Source: Pogona vitticeps (lineage: Eukaryota > Chordata > Lepidosauria > Squamata > Agamidae). Taken from it: DNA of 64,000 bases. Position 1 is the first letter of the stretch. Each line of letters starts with the position of its first letter. The position numbers and the translations under genes are program-made. Below, in pieces: positions 47,778-59,000 of this stretch. The stretch is taken from NCBI RefSeq assembly GCF_051106095.1, contig NC_135786.1, forward strand, positions 210,623,501 through 210,687,500. The letters run 5' to 3'. The notes beneath the pieces are model-generated. The model was not told the DNA's origin and ran no database searches. It saw nothing but the letters and a program-made list of their open reading frames with translations.

Positions 47778-48649
47778 TATATGTCATTTGATTATGTTTC
47801 CTTATGGGTGTTCTTATGTTCACTCTCTCTCCCCTACTCCCCAATTACTTTTACTGTTTCTCCTGTTTAGTTTTCTGGAGATATCAGGTGTTCCTGTGTT
47901 CTGCTCTTTTAAAAATACATGCTTTTGTACCATAGTGCAAAACAAGGAAGAAAGGGAAAGAGAGTATAGTAGGTGTGGTGGGAAGATAGGGAAAAGGGAC
48001 TGGCAATATGTATTCAGAATAAGACATCAGGGAGCAGTTCCAGATGCATGTGGATTAGCATTACTATGAGGACCTACGGTATCCTGGTACATCTAGGAAC
48101 AAATGCTTCCTAACATGTAGATGTCCATACCGGGATGATCTATTCAAATCTGGGGGGGGGGGGGGGGGGAATATAAATATCTGTACAGCCCAGAGCAATC
48201 TGAGGACCAGGCACACCTCAGTGTGGACAAGCCCATACCATTTTGCCTCTGAGGTTAAACCACTACAGTAATTACAACATGGGCACAGCTTTACAGTTCT
48301 TTGTTCCAATTGCCCTTACAGAACTTTCGATCATAGCCCACCAGATGGTTAATGTTTGCTCCCTTTATAAAGATCTTTTGAAAGGACTCCAGATCTCATC
48401 TTCTTCTTGGCCGCCACAACTGGAATTATATCGGTCATATAAACACATTCATTTTCAGGTGACTTCACCATGTAATAATGTTAAGGTGAATACACCATGC
48501 CTTTACCTTAAACAAAACAGCATAATTTATTTATCACCAGTATCATGCTCTTCAATTCCAGGATTTGCAAAGCAACTTAGAATATAGCAGAAATACATAT
48601 AAGATACAGATATAGATAGAAAGATCACCTTGTAGCAAAAAGATACTAC

Positions 48650-49130
48650 CACCTAGTTGTCATATTTCAAGCCAAACGCCGTTTCTGAGTAGCCCATGGA
48701 AAGCCCTATGTACAGTGCATTACAGTAATTCAAATGTTACTGGAGTGTGAACAGGGGTGCCAGACCTTCTCTGTCCAGGAAGGTTTGCTGGTGGCATGGT
48801 GTACCAGGAGGACCTAGTGTATCCTAGTAAATGGAAGCAGTGGCAGAAAAAAAAAGTTGAGACCTAGGCTGTTTCCAGGGTGACAGGGAAAATATTTAGG
48901 CCTCCAGAGATGGAGGCAAATCCAACACCACCCCAAAGCTGACATCTGGATTATTTGGGAGGAGTGCAACCCCTTTAAAACGTTAGTTCAGCATTTTCCA
49001 ACTTAGATACCCACTTGCCAAGGCTATATTCTTGATTGTGCTCCAGTCTGTTGGCTCATATCCAGTCTGTTACCATTTCCACTGAACAGTCAAACACATC
49101 CAGGGTCTCACTTAACACCCTTTCAGATGA
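48650..49130 (+). repeat. Possible decayed L2-type LINE sequence
   Basis: CAGTGCATTACAGTAATTCA, TGTCCAGGAAGG and neighbours resemble L2 3' non-coding sequence seen in reptiles. The match is partial. Confidence 0.35.
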
Positions 49131-49569
49131 CAGTCTAGTTTTAAATTTACTGAAATCATGCCCAGACAACTTGGAAGAGGAGTCATGTATGCTGTTGAAC
49201 AACATTACAGATCTTTACAGGAATCTTGACACACATTTAGCCTTCAGACGTATCCTGGAGAACCTAGCCCTCAACTTTTTCTTTCTGTTGCACACATTCA
49301 TTTTCAAAGGCCTCTCTTTGAGGACAAACAACCCACCTCTTTTGTGTCCATAAACAACATTTGAAATTCTTCACTCTCTCTAGTCACAGTGTTTGGTACC
49401 CAAGCTGGTTCTCTTGGCAATATGTCAGGAAACAATTATAATTGTCATCTTAGTTGTTTTCTTTGGAGAAAAGTTAATTTAAATGTGTTTGCCATTTGTT
49501 TTACATGTGTACATCCTCCCAGAAGCATCACACATAGTATAAATTTCTACTGTCACTAAACCATAAGAC

Positions 49570-50380
49570 CAGTTGTGAGGGTTCGCCTTTAGGCTCCTCT
49601 TTTGGTCCAAATAAATCAGGTGAAAGATTTATTGGTGCATTTAACAATAAACAAGTGTCTGTGACATGATTGTGAGTCTTTTCTCCTTATGCCAACGGGT
49701 CCGGAAGGGGTCTCCAATCTTCAAACAGGAACGGGTTGCCATAACTATTGTTCCATGGTCCTGGTAAATCAGCAGGAACCCAATCTATCACAGGCTGCCC
49801 CGTCGAACCTTCCAGCAAGGGCACGGTCTCGTTATCCCAATCGTCATTCTACAGGGTTTGTCTCTCAGGGTCTTGATCCTTTCAGGGTCCTCCCTGTAGT
49901 ACTTCTTCCTCATCTCTCTTATTCTTCATTCTAGCCTCTCTTTCCTTTCTCTCTCTACTCTTTCCTTCTCTTCTCTCAACCTCCTCCTCCACTCTCTCGC
50001 CTTGGCTTCTCCCCAATAAGAGGGTCTGGAGGGAATCTCCTTCTTCTGTAATCTGCCTCCTTTTTAGGCACTCTCAGCCTCTCCCAGCATCCTGTCCAGG
50101 GGTTCTCCATCCACACCCGTTCCCAGCTTGCTGGCAACTGACTCTCCTTCCTTTTTACCTCCTGTTCCTGCCTCAAATGCCACCCTCTTTTTCCTCTCTT
50201 TTCCCGCCTTTTCCTCCTGGACCTCTCTCATTGTCACACCCTCAGACAACTCCCCTATTTCTGTCCCTTGCTGAGCTTCTGCCGCAGGTTCTGGTGCTGG
50301 CTGGGGACTCTCCTTATTCTTATTGTGGGGGAGGGACGGCTCTCCAGTGAGCGGGGCATCCCTCTCACCTTCTGTCTCAC
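49570..50380 (-). mobile_element. Possible LTR-class fossil fragment
   Basis: On the minus strand this is a purine-rich stretch with several overlapping open frames, unlike the surrounding AT-rich DNA. An LTR-type remnant is a guess from composition only. No protein motif was recognised. Confidence 0.25.
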
Positions 50381-50740
50381 ATCAGTACAAATGACTATTC
50401 CAGAACTGCCAGATTTGGCTGTTGTGGAATAGTCATTATTGTGAAGGTACATTACCAAGCATGCAGCATAGCTTGGTGATTTTGAAAACCCCAATATACC
50501 CCCCAAAAAAGAGCCTATTAAGTATGGAATGTTATATAGAAAGCATTGTGGAACTGGTAACCTTGATGTGAGTTAGTAGTTAATATTAGTCCCACTTAAG
50601 TTCTTTAATTGGAAAACATAATCCTGGTGTTTTCTTCAGTAGTATGGGTCATATTCTGTCAGTGCAGTGGAGGAAATTCATTAATAAACAATTTTATGAA
50701 ATTAGAGGAGTTTTTTGCTAGTTAGGAGGAAAAGTTAGTA

Positions 50741-51176
50741 CAGTGGTGCCTTGCTTAACGAGCGCACCGTACAATGACGAAATCGCATAGCAATCCCTTT
50801 TTTGGGATCGCTAATGCGATCGCTCAACGAGCTTTAGATAGGGCGAAATTCGCTTTGCGAAGATCAGTAAGCGTTTCGCTTACCGATCTTCGCAAAACGA
50901 AGCTCCGACGATCAGCTGTTTGGCAGACAAAATGGCCGCCGGAAGCCCCAAAATGGCCACGCACAGCGTTTTCGCGCCCTCCCCTTGCTTAACGAGGGCG
51001 CAAAAATGGCTGCCGGCCATAGGAAACTTCGATGAACGGTGAGTAAAGGAGCCTTTTGGAACGCATTAAACGATGTTTAATGCGTTCCAATGGCTTTCCC
51101 TGTCCCGTTCAGCGATGTTTCGCTATAGCGAAGGTTAATCCGGAACGGATTAACCTCGCTATGCGAGGCACCACTG
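50741..51176. mobile_element. Pogo-like MITE, 436 bp
   Basis: TA|CAGTGGTGCCTTGCTTAACG at the left, CTATGCGAGGCACCACTG|TA at the right. Internal pairs include TTCGCTTTGCGAAGATC with GATCTTCGCAAAACGAA, and GGTTAATCC/GGATTAACC. Same family as 47437-47777 but with a different middle. Confidence 0.92.
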
Positions 51177-51399
51177 TATACACATACTACTGTCCTTGGA
51201 TACATTTCCTGATCTGAATTTTGGTGAAAAATAGAAGAATAACATGTTTTAAAGAGGCAACATTTATTTTTCCCCCGCTATAATAATAGATAATTCTGTC
51301 TAGTGTAGTTAGTATATGCTTCCATCAAAACAAGTGAGCAAACCCTTGAGTTTGCTACAATAAAGACTAGATAAATTTATTGATGAATCCAGAAATAGC

Positions 51400-52777
51400 T
51401 TTGAATAATAATCTTTATTAGTATATTTTAAAAGGTACATGGTAATCCTGAGCTAATGCTTTTGTACATTTAACATTATACAAATAATTTAATTTACAGT
51501 ATGTAGGATACATTTTTTTGTGCTCCAAATTCTCATCCAACCATCCCTTTGCCTTGAAACGGGAATAAAGGTAATGGAAAATAGTATACACAATCCTGAA
51601 ACATACGTATCTACCTTCTTGACTCCATAATCTAAAGACTACTGTAATCTAAAGAGTTCAGGCTGTTCTTCCAGAATTTAGAAAAAACACTGTGTAAAAC
51701 TTTAGAGATGGGCAGTGCAATAACTGGTCCCTAGAATCAAGCTGTGAACAGACCTTGAGAAAACAGTCTTCATTTTTGTGTTTAATATAACTTGTTAGTG
51801 TTATACTGACTAGCTATATATCAACAGAATGATCAGAGTATCTCTTTATTTTCATTTCATATCAGTTACTGTAAAGTGATCTTATCTTCCTTTGTAGTGA
51901 CCAGAGAATTATTCTCCCATTATAGAAAAGAAACCACACCAAAACAAGCTAAGAAGTAACCCAACATCACCCTCTATCTAAATTTATAAAATGAGTCATA
52001 TAAATACTTCCCTTACTTAGACCCAGTAAAGGAACTCATTACAAATAACTGGAGATAAGTCCCATCAATCCAATCATGGCTTTGCCTGTAAAAAGATAAA
52101 AAATATTAAGTCCCAAAGTCCTTGAAGGAAAAGAATACCCAAGTTTGAATTTCAGTGGTGGATAAATGAGCTGGACTACCAAAATACTGCATCTCTCCGT
52201 CTGAAAATTTGGAAGCATACCGTGTTTACAATAATGTCTCCCAAGCAAATGCTCCACTGTTAAAAATGATGTACACTCATTAAGGTCACTCTGATTTTGG
52301 AAAAAGATACAGTAAGCAGTTCAAGCAGAAGGCTTATTGCTTAAAAATGTAAAGCAAGCTGCTTTGACACAGTTCTTTAAAGTGTACATACACATATGAA
52401 GCAGTTGTAGAAACATCTTTAAAACTTTTTGTTTTGGCATACTCCTCCCCAAATGGTACAGACTGATGTTTAAAATAGAAAAAAAAAAGAATACTGTAGA
52501 ATGGATTTGAATTCAACAATCTTTTATAAAGATAAATACCTGATACTGTAAACGAAGCATAAGTTTTCAGAGCTTGGGAATCTAGCAGCAAAACAAACTA
52601 TTTGCATATAATGTAGTGCAACGAACATTTGTTCTTAAAAGGATCCCCAGCCTTTGAATTATTTTTAATGGAATGGGAACAATAATATGAAAAAAGAGGT
52701 TTAGGTTACTTAGCTCTTACTGTCACCAGATCTTTCAGCTAATGTCTCTCTTTTTTTTTAAAGCCATCATTAGGAGT
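51400..52777 (-). other. PIP4P2: PIP4P2 3' UTR with candidate poly(A) signal
   Basis: About 1.4 kb of AT-rich sequence below the stop codon holds no recognised repeat. An AATAAA on the minus strand (TTTATT at 51414-51419) is a plausible end of the transcript; another lies near 51377. Confidence 0.55.
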
Positions 52778-52921
52778 CTATGCAAAACTGTGTTCTGGAT
52801 AACTAACTTTTATGGCTCCCCAGTAGCAGGCTCGAATTAAACAGACTAAGCCTAAAAGGTAAGCAATAACCCAAGAAACATATGTGGCATGATAGTTCCT
52901 GGCAAAATCTTGTGTCCCAAC
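52778..52921 (-). CDS. PIP4P2: PIP4P2 last coding exon, second transmembrane helix and stop
   Basis: The acceptor is TCTTTAATAG. There are 48 codons including TAG at 52780-52778. The helix is WVIAYLLGLVCLIRACYW. The C-terminus SYPEHSFA is that of the mammalian protein. Confidence 0.96.
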   Translation of the reverse strand, partial: VGTQDFARNYHATYVSWVIAYLLGLVCLIRACYWGAIKVSYPEHSFA

Positions 52922-52995
52922 CTATTAAAGACAAGAATAAGAAAGACAAAATTAATACTTGTAGCATTAAGTATTTCAGGCAATAATTAGTGCTT

Positions 52996-53075
<80 letters not shown>

Positions 53076-56000
53076 GAATAATATAAAAGTTGAGAATTGA
53101 GTCCTTACAACTATCTGATTCAGTTACTATGCCCTGTATATTGCAGTGGCCATGTGAAGGACAGTGTGAATAGCAAAGCATGCTGCTTGTATACCACCCC
53201 ATAGCGCTTCAAGCACTCTCTGGGTGGTTTACAAGTTAATTATGCAGGCTACACATTGCCCCCCCCCCAGTGAGCTAGGTACTCATTTTACCGACCTCAG
53301 AAGGATAGAGGGCTGAGTCAACCTTCAGCCAGCTTCCTGGGATTGAACCCCAGGTCGTAAGCACAGTTTTGGCTGCAGTACAGCAGTTTAACCACTGCAC
53401 CAGGAGGAGACAATATACAGTGGTGCCCCGCATAGCAAGGTTAATCCGGAACTTCTCTATGGGAAAACATCGTAAAACGGATCCAAAAAACCCATTGGGC
53501 CCAAAACTCACTGTTCTCCGATGTTTTCCCTTGTTCCGGCAGCCATCTTGGGTGTACCGGCGGCCATTTTGAGCATCCCGGCGGCCATTTTGGGTATACC
53601 GGTGCCCATTTTTTGTGTTCTGGCGGCCATCTTGGGTGTACCGGTGGCGATTTTTTTGTGTTCTGGCGGCCATCCTGGGTGTACCGGTGGCCATTTTGAG
53701 AGTCCCAGCGGCAATCTTGGGTGTACCAGCACCCATTTTTTGTGTTCCGGCGGCCATTTTGGAACCACTGAACAGCTGTTCCCCCATCGTAATGCGAGCA
53801 TGCCCTCGCATTAGCAATGGGGAAATCCGCATCACAATGCGGATTCATCGTTCAACAGTGCACTCGTTATACGAGGTTCCACTGTATATGGAGTGATCAA
53901 CTTGTCAAGCTCCCTAATGGCTTAGAGAGATCTCACCTGTACCAGAAACTTTTTGCTTCAGATAACTGCTTAATGACCAGAATCTCGTAAATTATATTTG
54001 GAATAATAGAAGAACTTTAAAAGAGGCTTACACAGAATAGTAGAAGAGTACTCAAATTTGCTACTTATAAAATTGCATCATCAACAGATCTTCATGTTGT
54101 AAGCCGCCTAGAGTGGCCTTAAGTGGCTAGATAGGCGGGATACAAATAAAATAAAATAAAATGAAATTCCAGCTGAAGTCAACTCCAGGATAGACAGAAA
54201 TTAATGATTTTTTAAACATCAAATTGATTTAAATCACAACTTGGATCATGATTTAATTTTTTTAAAATTGATTTTTTACTTAAGTTGTGATTTAAATCAA
54301 ATTGATTTAATTCCAATCCACCCTGCTTTATACCAGATTTAATAAAAAATTTGGAATATCCATGTATAGAGGATTTTATCAGGAGAAAGATAACCTATAA
54401 ATGAGTATGCCAGTGACCAGGGAAGGGGGTCTTCTGTTTCAAATCCTCTGGCTATAGCATGAAACTACCATTATCTGAGAATGGCCAAGATTAGAGCAAG
54501 GCGAGCTCTGAATCCAGCACAGTTTGTGTGAGAAAGATTGCTAATACAGTGAATGCTAGAGTGCTTCTCTTCACTCTGTGTGCTGACCATGGTTTTCCAC
54601 TTTGAATGATATTTCTTGATTCTACATTAGTGACGTATCAGAGAATGTAGCTGTTTGGTAGTGCATAAAATATTCTATATATGCTCACAGGAACTTAAAA
54701 TATTTTTATTGATAATATAATATTTCACCCTTGATTTACTAGCTGATTTTTGTAGCCTTTACTCCTGCACATATGTCACTGAAACAATATATCCCACATG
54801 GAAAAAAGTTCCATGCTTAATTTTTTTCAACTGGGACAGACAGTCCACACTGTTTGAAGACTGTGGCAACAACAGAACTGCTGCTTCAAGGGTTGTGGGA
54901 TAAAATGTACATCAGTTAAAAAGTTTAATGAAAAGGTCCATTCATTAAAATTGCATTCTTGAACCTTGAACTTTTTAGATGTGTTCAATGATACTGTTTC
55001 CAGTTAACAACAGAACTGTAGCCCAAGGCATCTAGAAGTGAGTTTGGGGATGCAAACTTAAACTATGAAAGAGCCAAGCTGAAAGAGTAAACAAAATGTT
55101 ACAACCATAGTAACATATGCATTTGCCATTAGGATTTCCTTTAAAACTGAAAATGTGATGTTTGAAGTAATGTTTAATTAAAATATTTTAAAGTTTTACC
55201 CACCATTGTTCATTTAAATTAAATCAGGGTTTCACGTCCTCGAATGAAGATCTTATCTAATTAGACCTTTTGGCAGACATTCCAAAATCTGTATTTAGCC
55301 AAATGGCTAGAATTTTACCACAGCCTGCATTAAACTGAGTTGTAGCTGCTAATTGCAGCTGAGTGATGAGATGCTTGGACATATCTTAGTTGTACAATTG
55401 ATGCAGGATCAGACATGTGACTGAAATGTGACATGTGACTGAGATGTACCCTGATCATTCATCAATTAGTCACAAGTAGCTGTAGCAAGTTATTAAAAAC
55501 CTGTAGAATTCTGGGCAATAGTAAATATAATCCTGGTTACTAATAAATTATCTTCAATTGGATTAGAAATCAAATGATAAGTTTATTTATTTATAGTAAT
55601 ATTATATCACACCCAATTGGTGGCAGAGCCACTAACCAAGGGCAGCAAACAAATGAGACTGACACAATCCCAATAATATCCATATAATTGATAAACGTGA
55701 GACATAGTAACAAAAGATAAAATATCTAGTAAAAATAGACTAAAATATTAAATACAATAAAGGCGGCGAAAACAGGGCAGGTACACAAATGAGGAGGAAA
55801 AAAGTATTATCAATCAGCAAGATTACTTTGGGGTAATCTTTCCGTTTAGACCTTAAATGGATATAACATTTTATATTTATTTACTGTCATATATTTGCTA
55901 TCATCTTAGGGCACCATCCTGTTGAAAGCTGTCAAAAGTGTAACGCTTTGCAAGTAGTGGTCTCACATGATCTCTAGCTGGTCATAGTATCAGCTGAACT

Positions 56001-59000
56001 TGCATTATCCAAAGCAGAAAGGCTTTTACTGGCACAGGATTGTAGAGAATACCCCCTTGTGTAAGCTCCAAAAGAGTCCAGCTGCTCAGACACCACAAGT
56101 CCCAAAATCAGTATTGTACTCCGCCTCTCTTTTCAAAAGAACTTTGCTATTCTTGCTACTTTTTGCAAAGTACAGGAATTTTAAGTTCCAAGTTCAGAAA
56201 ATGAATTCATTTTACATAGTGGTTACTATAGTAAGCATCTTTTACCTTTTAAAAAAGGTAGCCATGCTAGTCTGTACCAACATATCGGGCAAAAACAAAA
56301 CAAAAAAAAATTAAAGGACAAAAACATTGTGGAACTTTAAAGACTATCATATTTTAATGTAAGATTTTTGTTTTTATTTTATTGGGGGGGAACATCCCTA
56401 GACTAGATGGGCACTGCTCTCCCATTTAGGGATCAAGTTCATAATTTGGGTGTTCTGTCTGCAGCTCTTTCTTGGGATTTCCAGGTTGTAGCTGCTTCCA
56501 GATCGGCTTTTAATCAGCTTAGCTTTATCGCCCAACTCCACCCCTACCTAGAGGAGTACTCCCTCTAGGTAGGGGTGCAGGATGTTGGTGCAGGTACTGG
56601 TTATCTCCCAAATCGATTACTGCAATGTTGTCTGTGTGGGGCTTCCCTTGAGACTGACCCAGAGACTACAGTGGGTCCAGTACATGACAGCTACATTGGT
56701 GGTTAGTGTGAGCAAATTTGATCACATCACACCAGGGCTGGCCAGCCTCCACTGGTTATCCGTTGTGTCTCAGACCAGGCTCAAGGTTCTGAGACTCACA
56801 TATAAACCCCTTCGTGGTTTGGGACACATTACCTGTCAGAGTGTCTTTCCCCAATGTCTTCTACCTGGCCTACCAGATCTTCTCAGGCTAGGCTCCTCCA
56901 TGTAGCCACCCCAAGAGAGGCACAGAAGTCATTTAATAGAGGTGGCACCTACATTATGGAATCAACTCCCAGAGGAGCTATGCATGGCCCCCTCCCTGTA
57001 CTCATTCAAGAGGCAGTTAAAAACACTACTTTTCAAGAAGAACTTTCACATCAGTTCTGGTTGAATGCCTCATCACCAGTCTTGCCTCACTCCAAAAATG
57101 GGTTGTGCCATTGTTTAGATTATGTTTTTGCTATTTATGATGTATTTAATTCATTAGATGGTATGCCACAGGGACCCGGGCAGCTGACATTATGGCACCC
57201 AAATGTACTCTCCACTGCCAAGCCCACTCTACCCCATGGTACTCTCAGGAACTATGGGTGATTAAGCAAAATAGGAGAAGGCTAGAGAGTATCTGGAGGT
57301 GGATCCCAACAAAACATAAACCAAGAGCCAAAAAAATTACGACTAGTGCCTACTCAGCAGCAGCGAAAGCTGCTAAAGGCCTTTTTATGCTATCTGGATA
57401 AGCAAGGCACAGAACTATCAGGCAAAATTATTCCACATTGTTAGTGACATATCGGGCTGGTCAAGGTGATGGACCTCCCGGTAGTCTCACCTATAACCAG
57501 TTTGTGGCGTTTAAAAAATAAAAATAAAGTGGAGGCCATCCGCCAGGACCTAGACCACTATGCAGTACTGTACTTCGGCAGTAGATCAGGTTGAGATGTC
57601 CACTGCACCAGCTTGCCTGGTTATATTTCATCAGTTTCAGCCTGTTTCATCATCTGAGGTTGACAAGGTGCTAGATCACTGCAGGGCCGCAGCAACCTCC
57701 CTAGAACCTTACCCCACCTGGCTTTTAAAAGCTGCCATGCTGATAATGGGATGGGCCTTTTCTATCATTAATGTACCTCTCCTAGAAGGTTGGGTCTCCC
57801 AAACCCTCAAGGAGACACTTATCAGGCTCATCTGGAAAAAATGAACTTGACAGCTGATTATAGTAACAACTACCGTGTTTCCCCGAAAATAAGGCAGCGT
57901 CTTATATTAATTTTTGCTCCAAAAACGCATTACAGCTTATTTTCAGAGGATGTTTTATTTTACAGTCATGTCATCTTCTGGTTGCTGCACAATGGTGGAG
58001 GGTGGGGTTTCATTTAACTAGGGTTTATTTGGGGGGTAGGGCTTATATTACGAGCATCCTGAAAAAATCATACTAAGGCTTATTTTCAGGTTAGGTCTTA
58101 TTTTCGGGGAAACAGTTGCCAATGTTCCTTTTCTAAGCAAGTTAGTGGAAAGAGTGGTGGCAGACCAGCTTCAGACACTCTTCAATGAAACCAATTCCCT
58201 TGATCTATTCCAGTCCAGGTTTAGGCTGTGTCATGTCACAGAGACGGCTTTGATTGCTCTGCATGATGACCTTCTGAGGGAGGCCAACAGGGGTAAAATG
58301 TCCCTGCTGGTCCTCCTTGACCTCTCAGTGGCCTTAGATACTGTCAACCATGGTATCCTCCTGAGGAAGCTCTCTGGATTAGGGATTGGTGGTCTGGCTT
58401 TGTCCTGGCTCCAGTCCTTTGTGGAGGACCGCCCCCAGAGACTGCAACTTGGGGAGATGGTCTCCACCCCTTGGACTGCTCTGGTCCATGGGGTCACAAA
58501 AAGTTGGACACGACTTAACGACTAAACAACAACAACAGTGTGCTGTCAGATAGCTTTTGATGTGTGTCCTACAAAAGATCCTTTTGTTAACAGCATGGCT
58601 TAGGATTTTTAAGTGTGCCTGAATTTGGAAGAAAGGGAATGCATAAAGCTAACTTTAAAAAAATGTTTGCACACAGAGTAAACTTAATATATTTGCAGTT
58701 CAATTTTATGAATTCATATTCCAAGTTTAATACCCAAATAAGGTGAGTAGGACTGAATCCCAGTACTGTATGTGGCTAAGAAATTCATGCCCAGATTAAA
58801 TGAAACTCTACAGATGTGTAATTTGGGAACAGCTAACCAATTATATTTTATTTCTATCAGAATAAAAGTAAAGAAAACTAGAAATCATATTTCTTATGCA
58901 TTTCATTGTATTTCCTTTCTTCCTGTTGACATGCAAGGAAACGAGTACAAAGTCTTGCAAGTAGAAAGCTTAGAATAATTTCTTCTAAGGCAGTGGTGTC

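Noticed and set aside
52995-53202. Frame with a long Arg-Glu repeat
   Set aside because: Translation of the (CT)n microsatellite.
53275-53848. Long minus- and plus-strand open frames with repeated peptide units
   Set aside because: They are translations of the MITE minisatellite and neighbouring SINE; several frames are open at once, the mark of a repeat with a period near a multiple of three.
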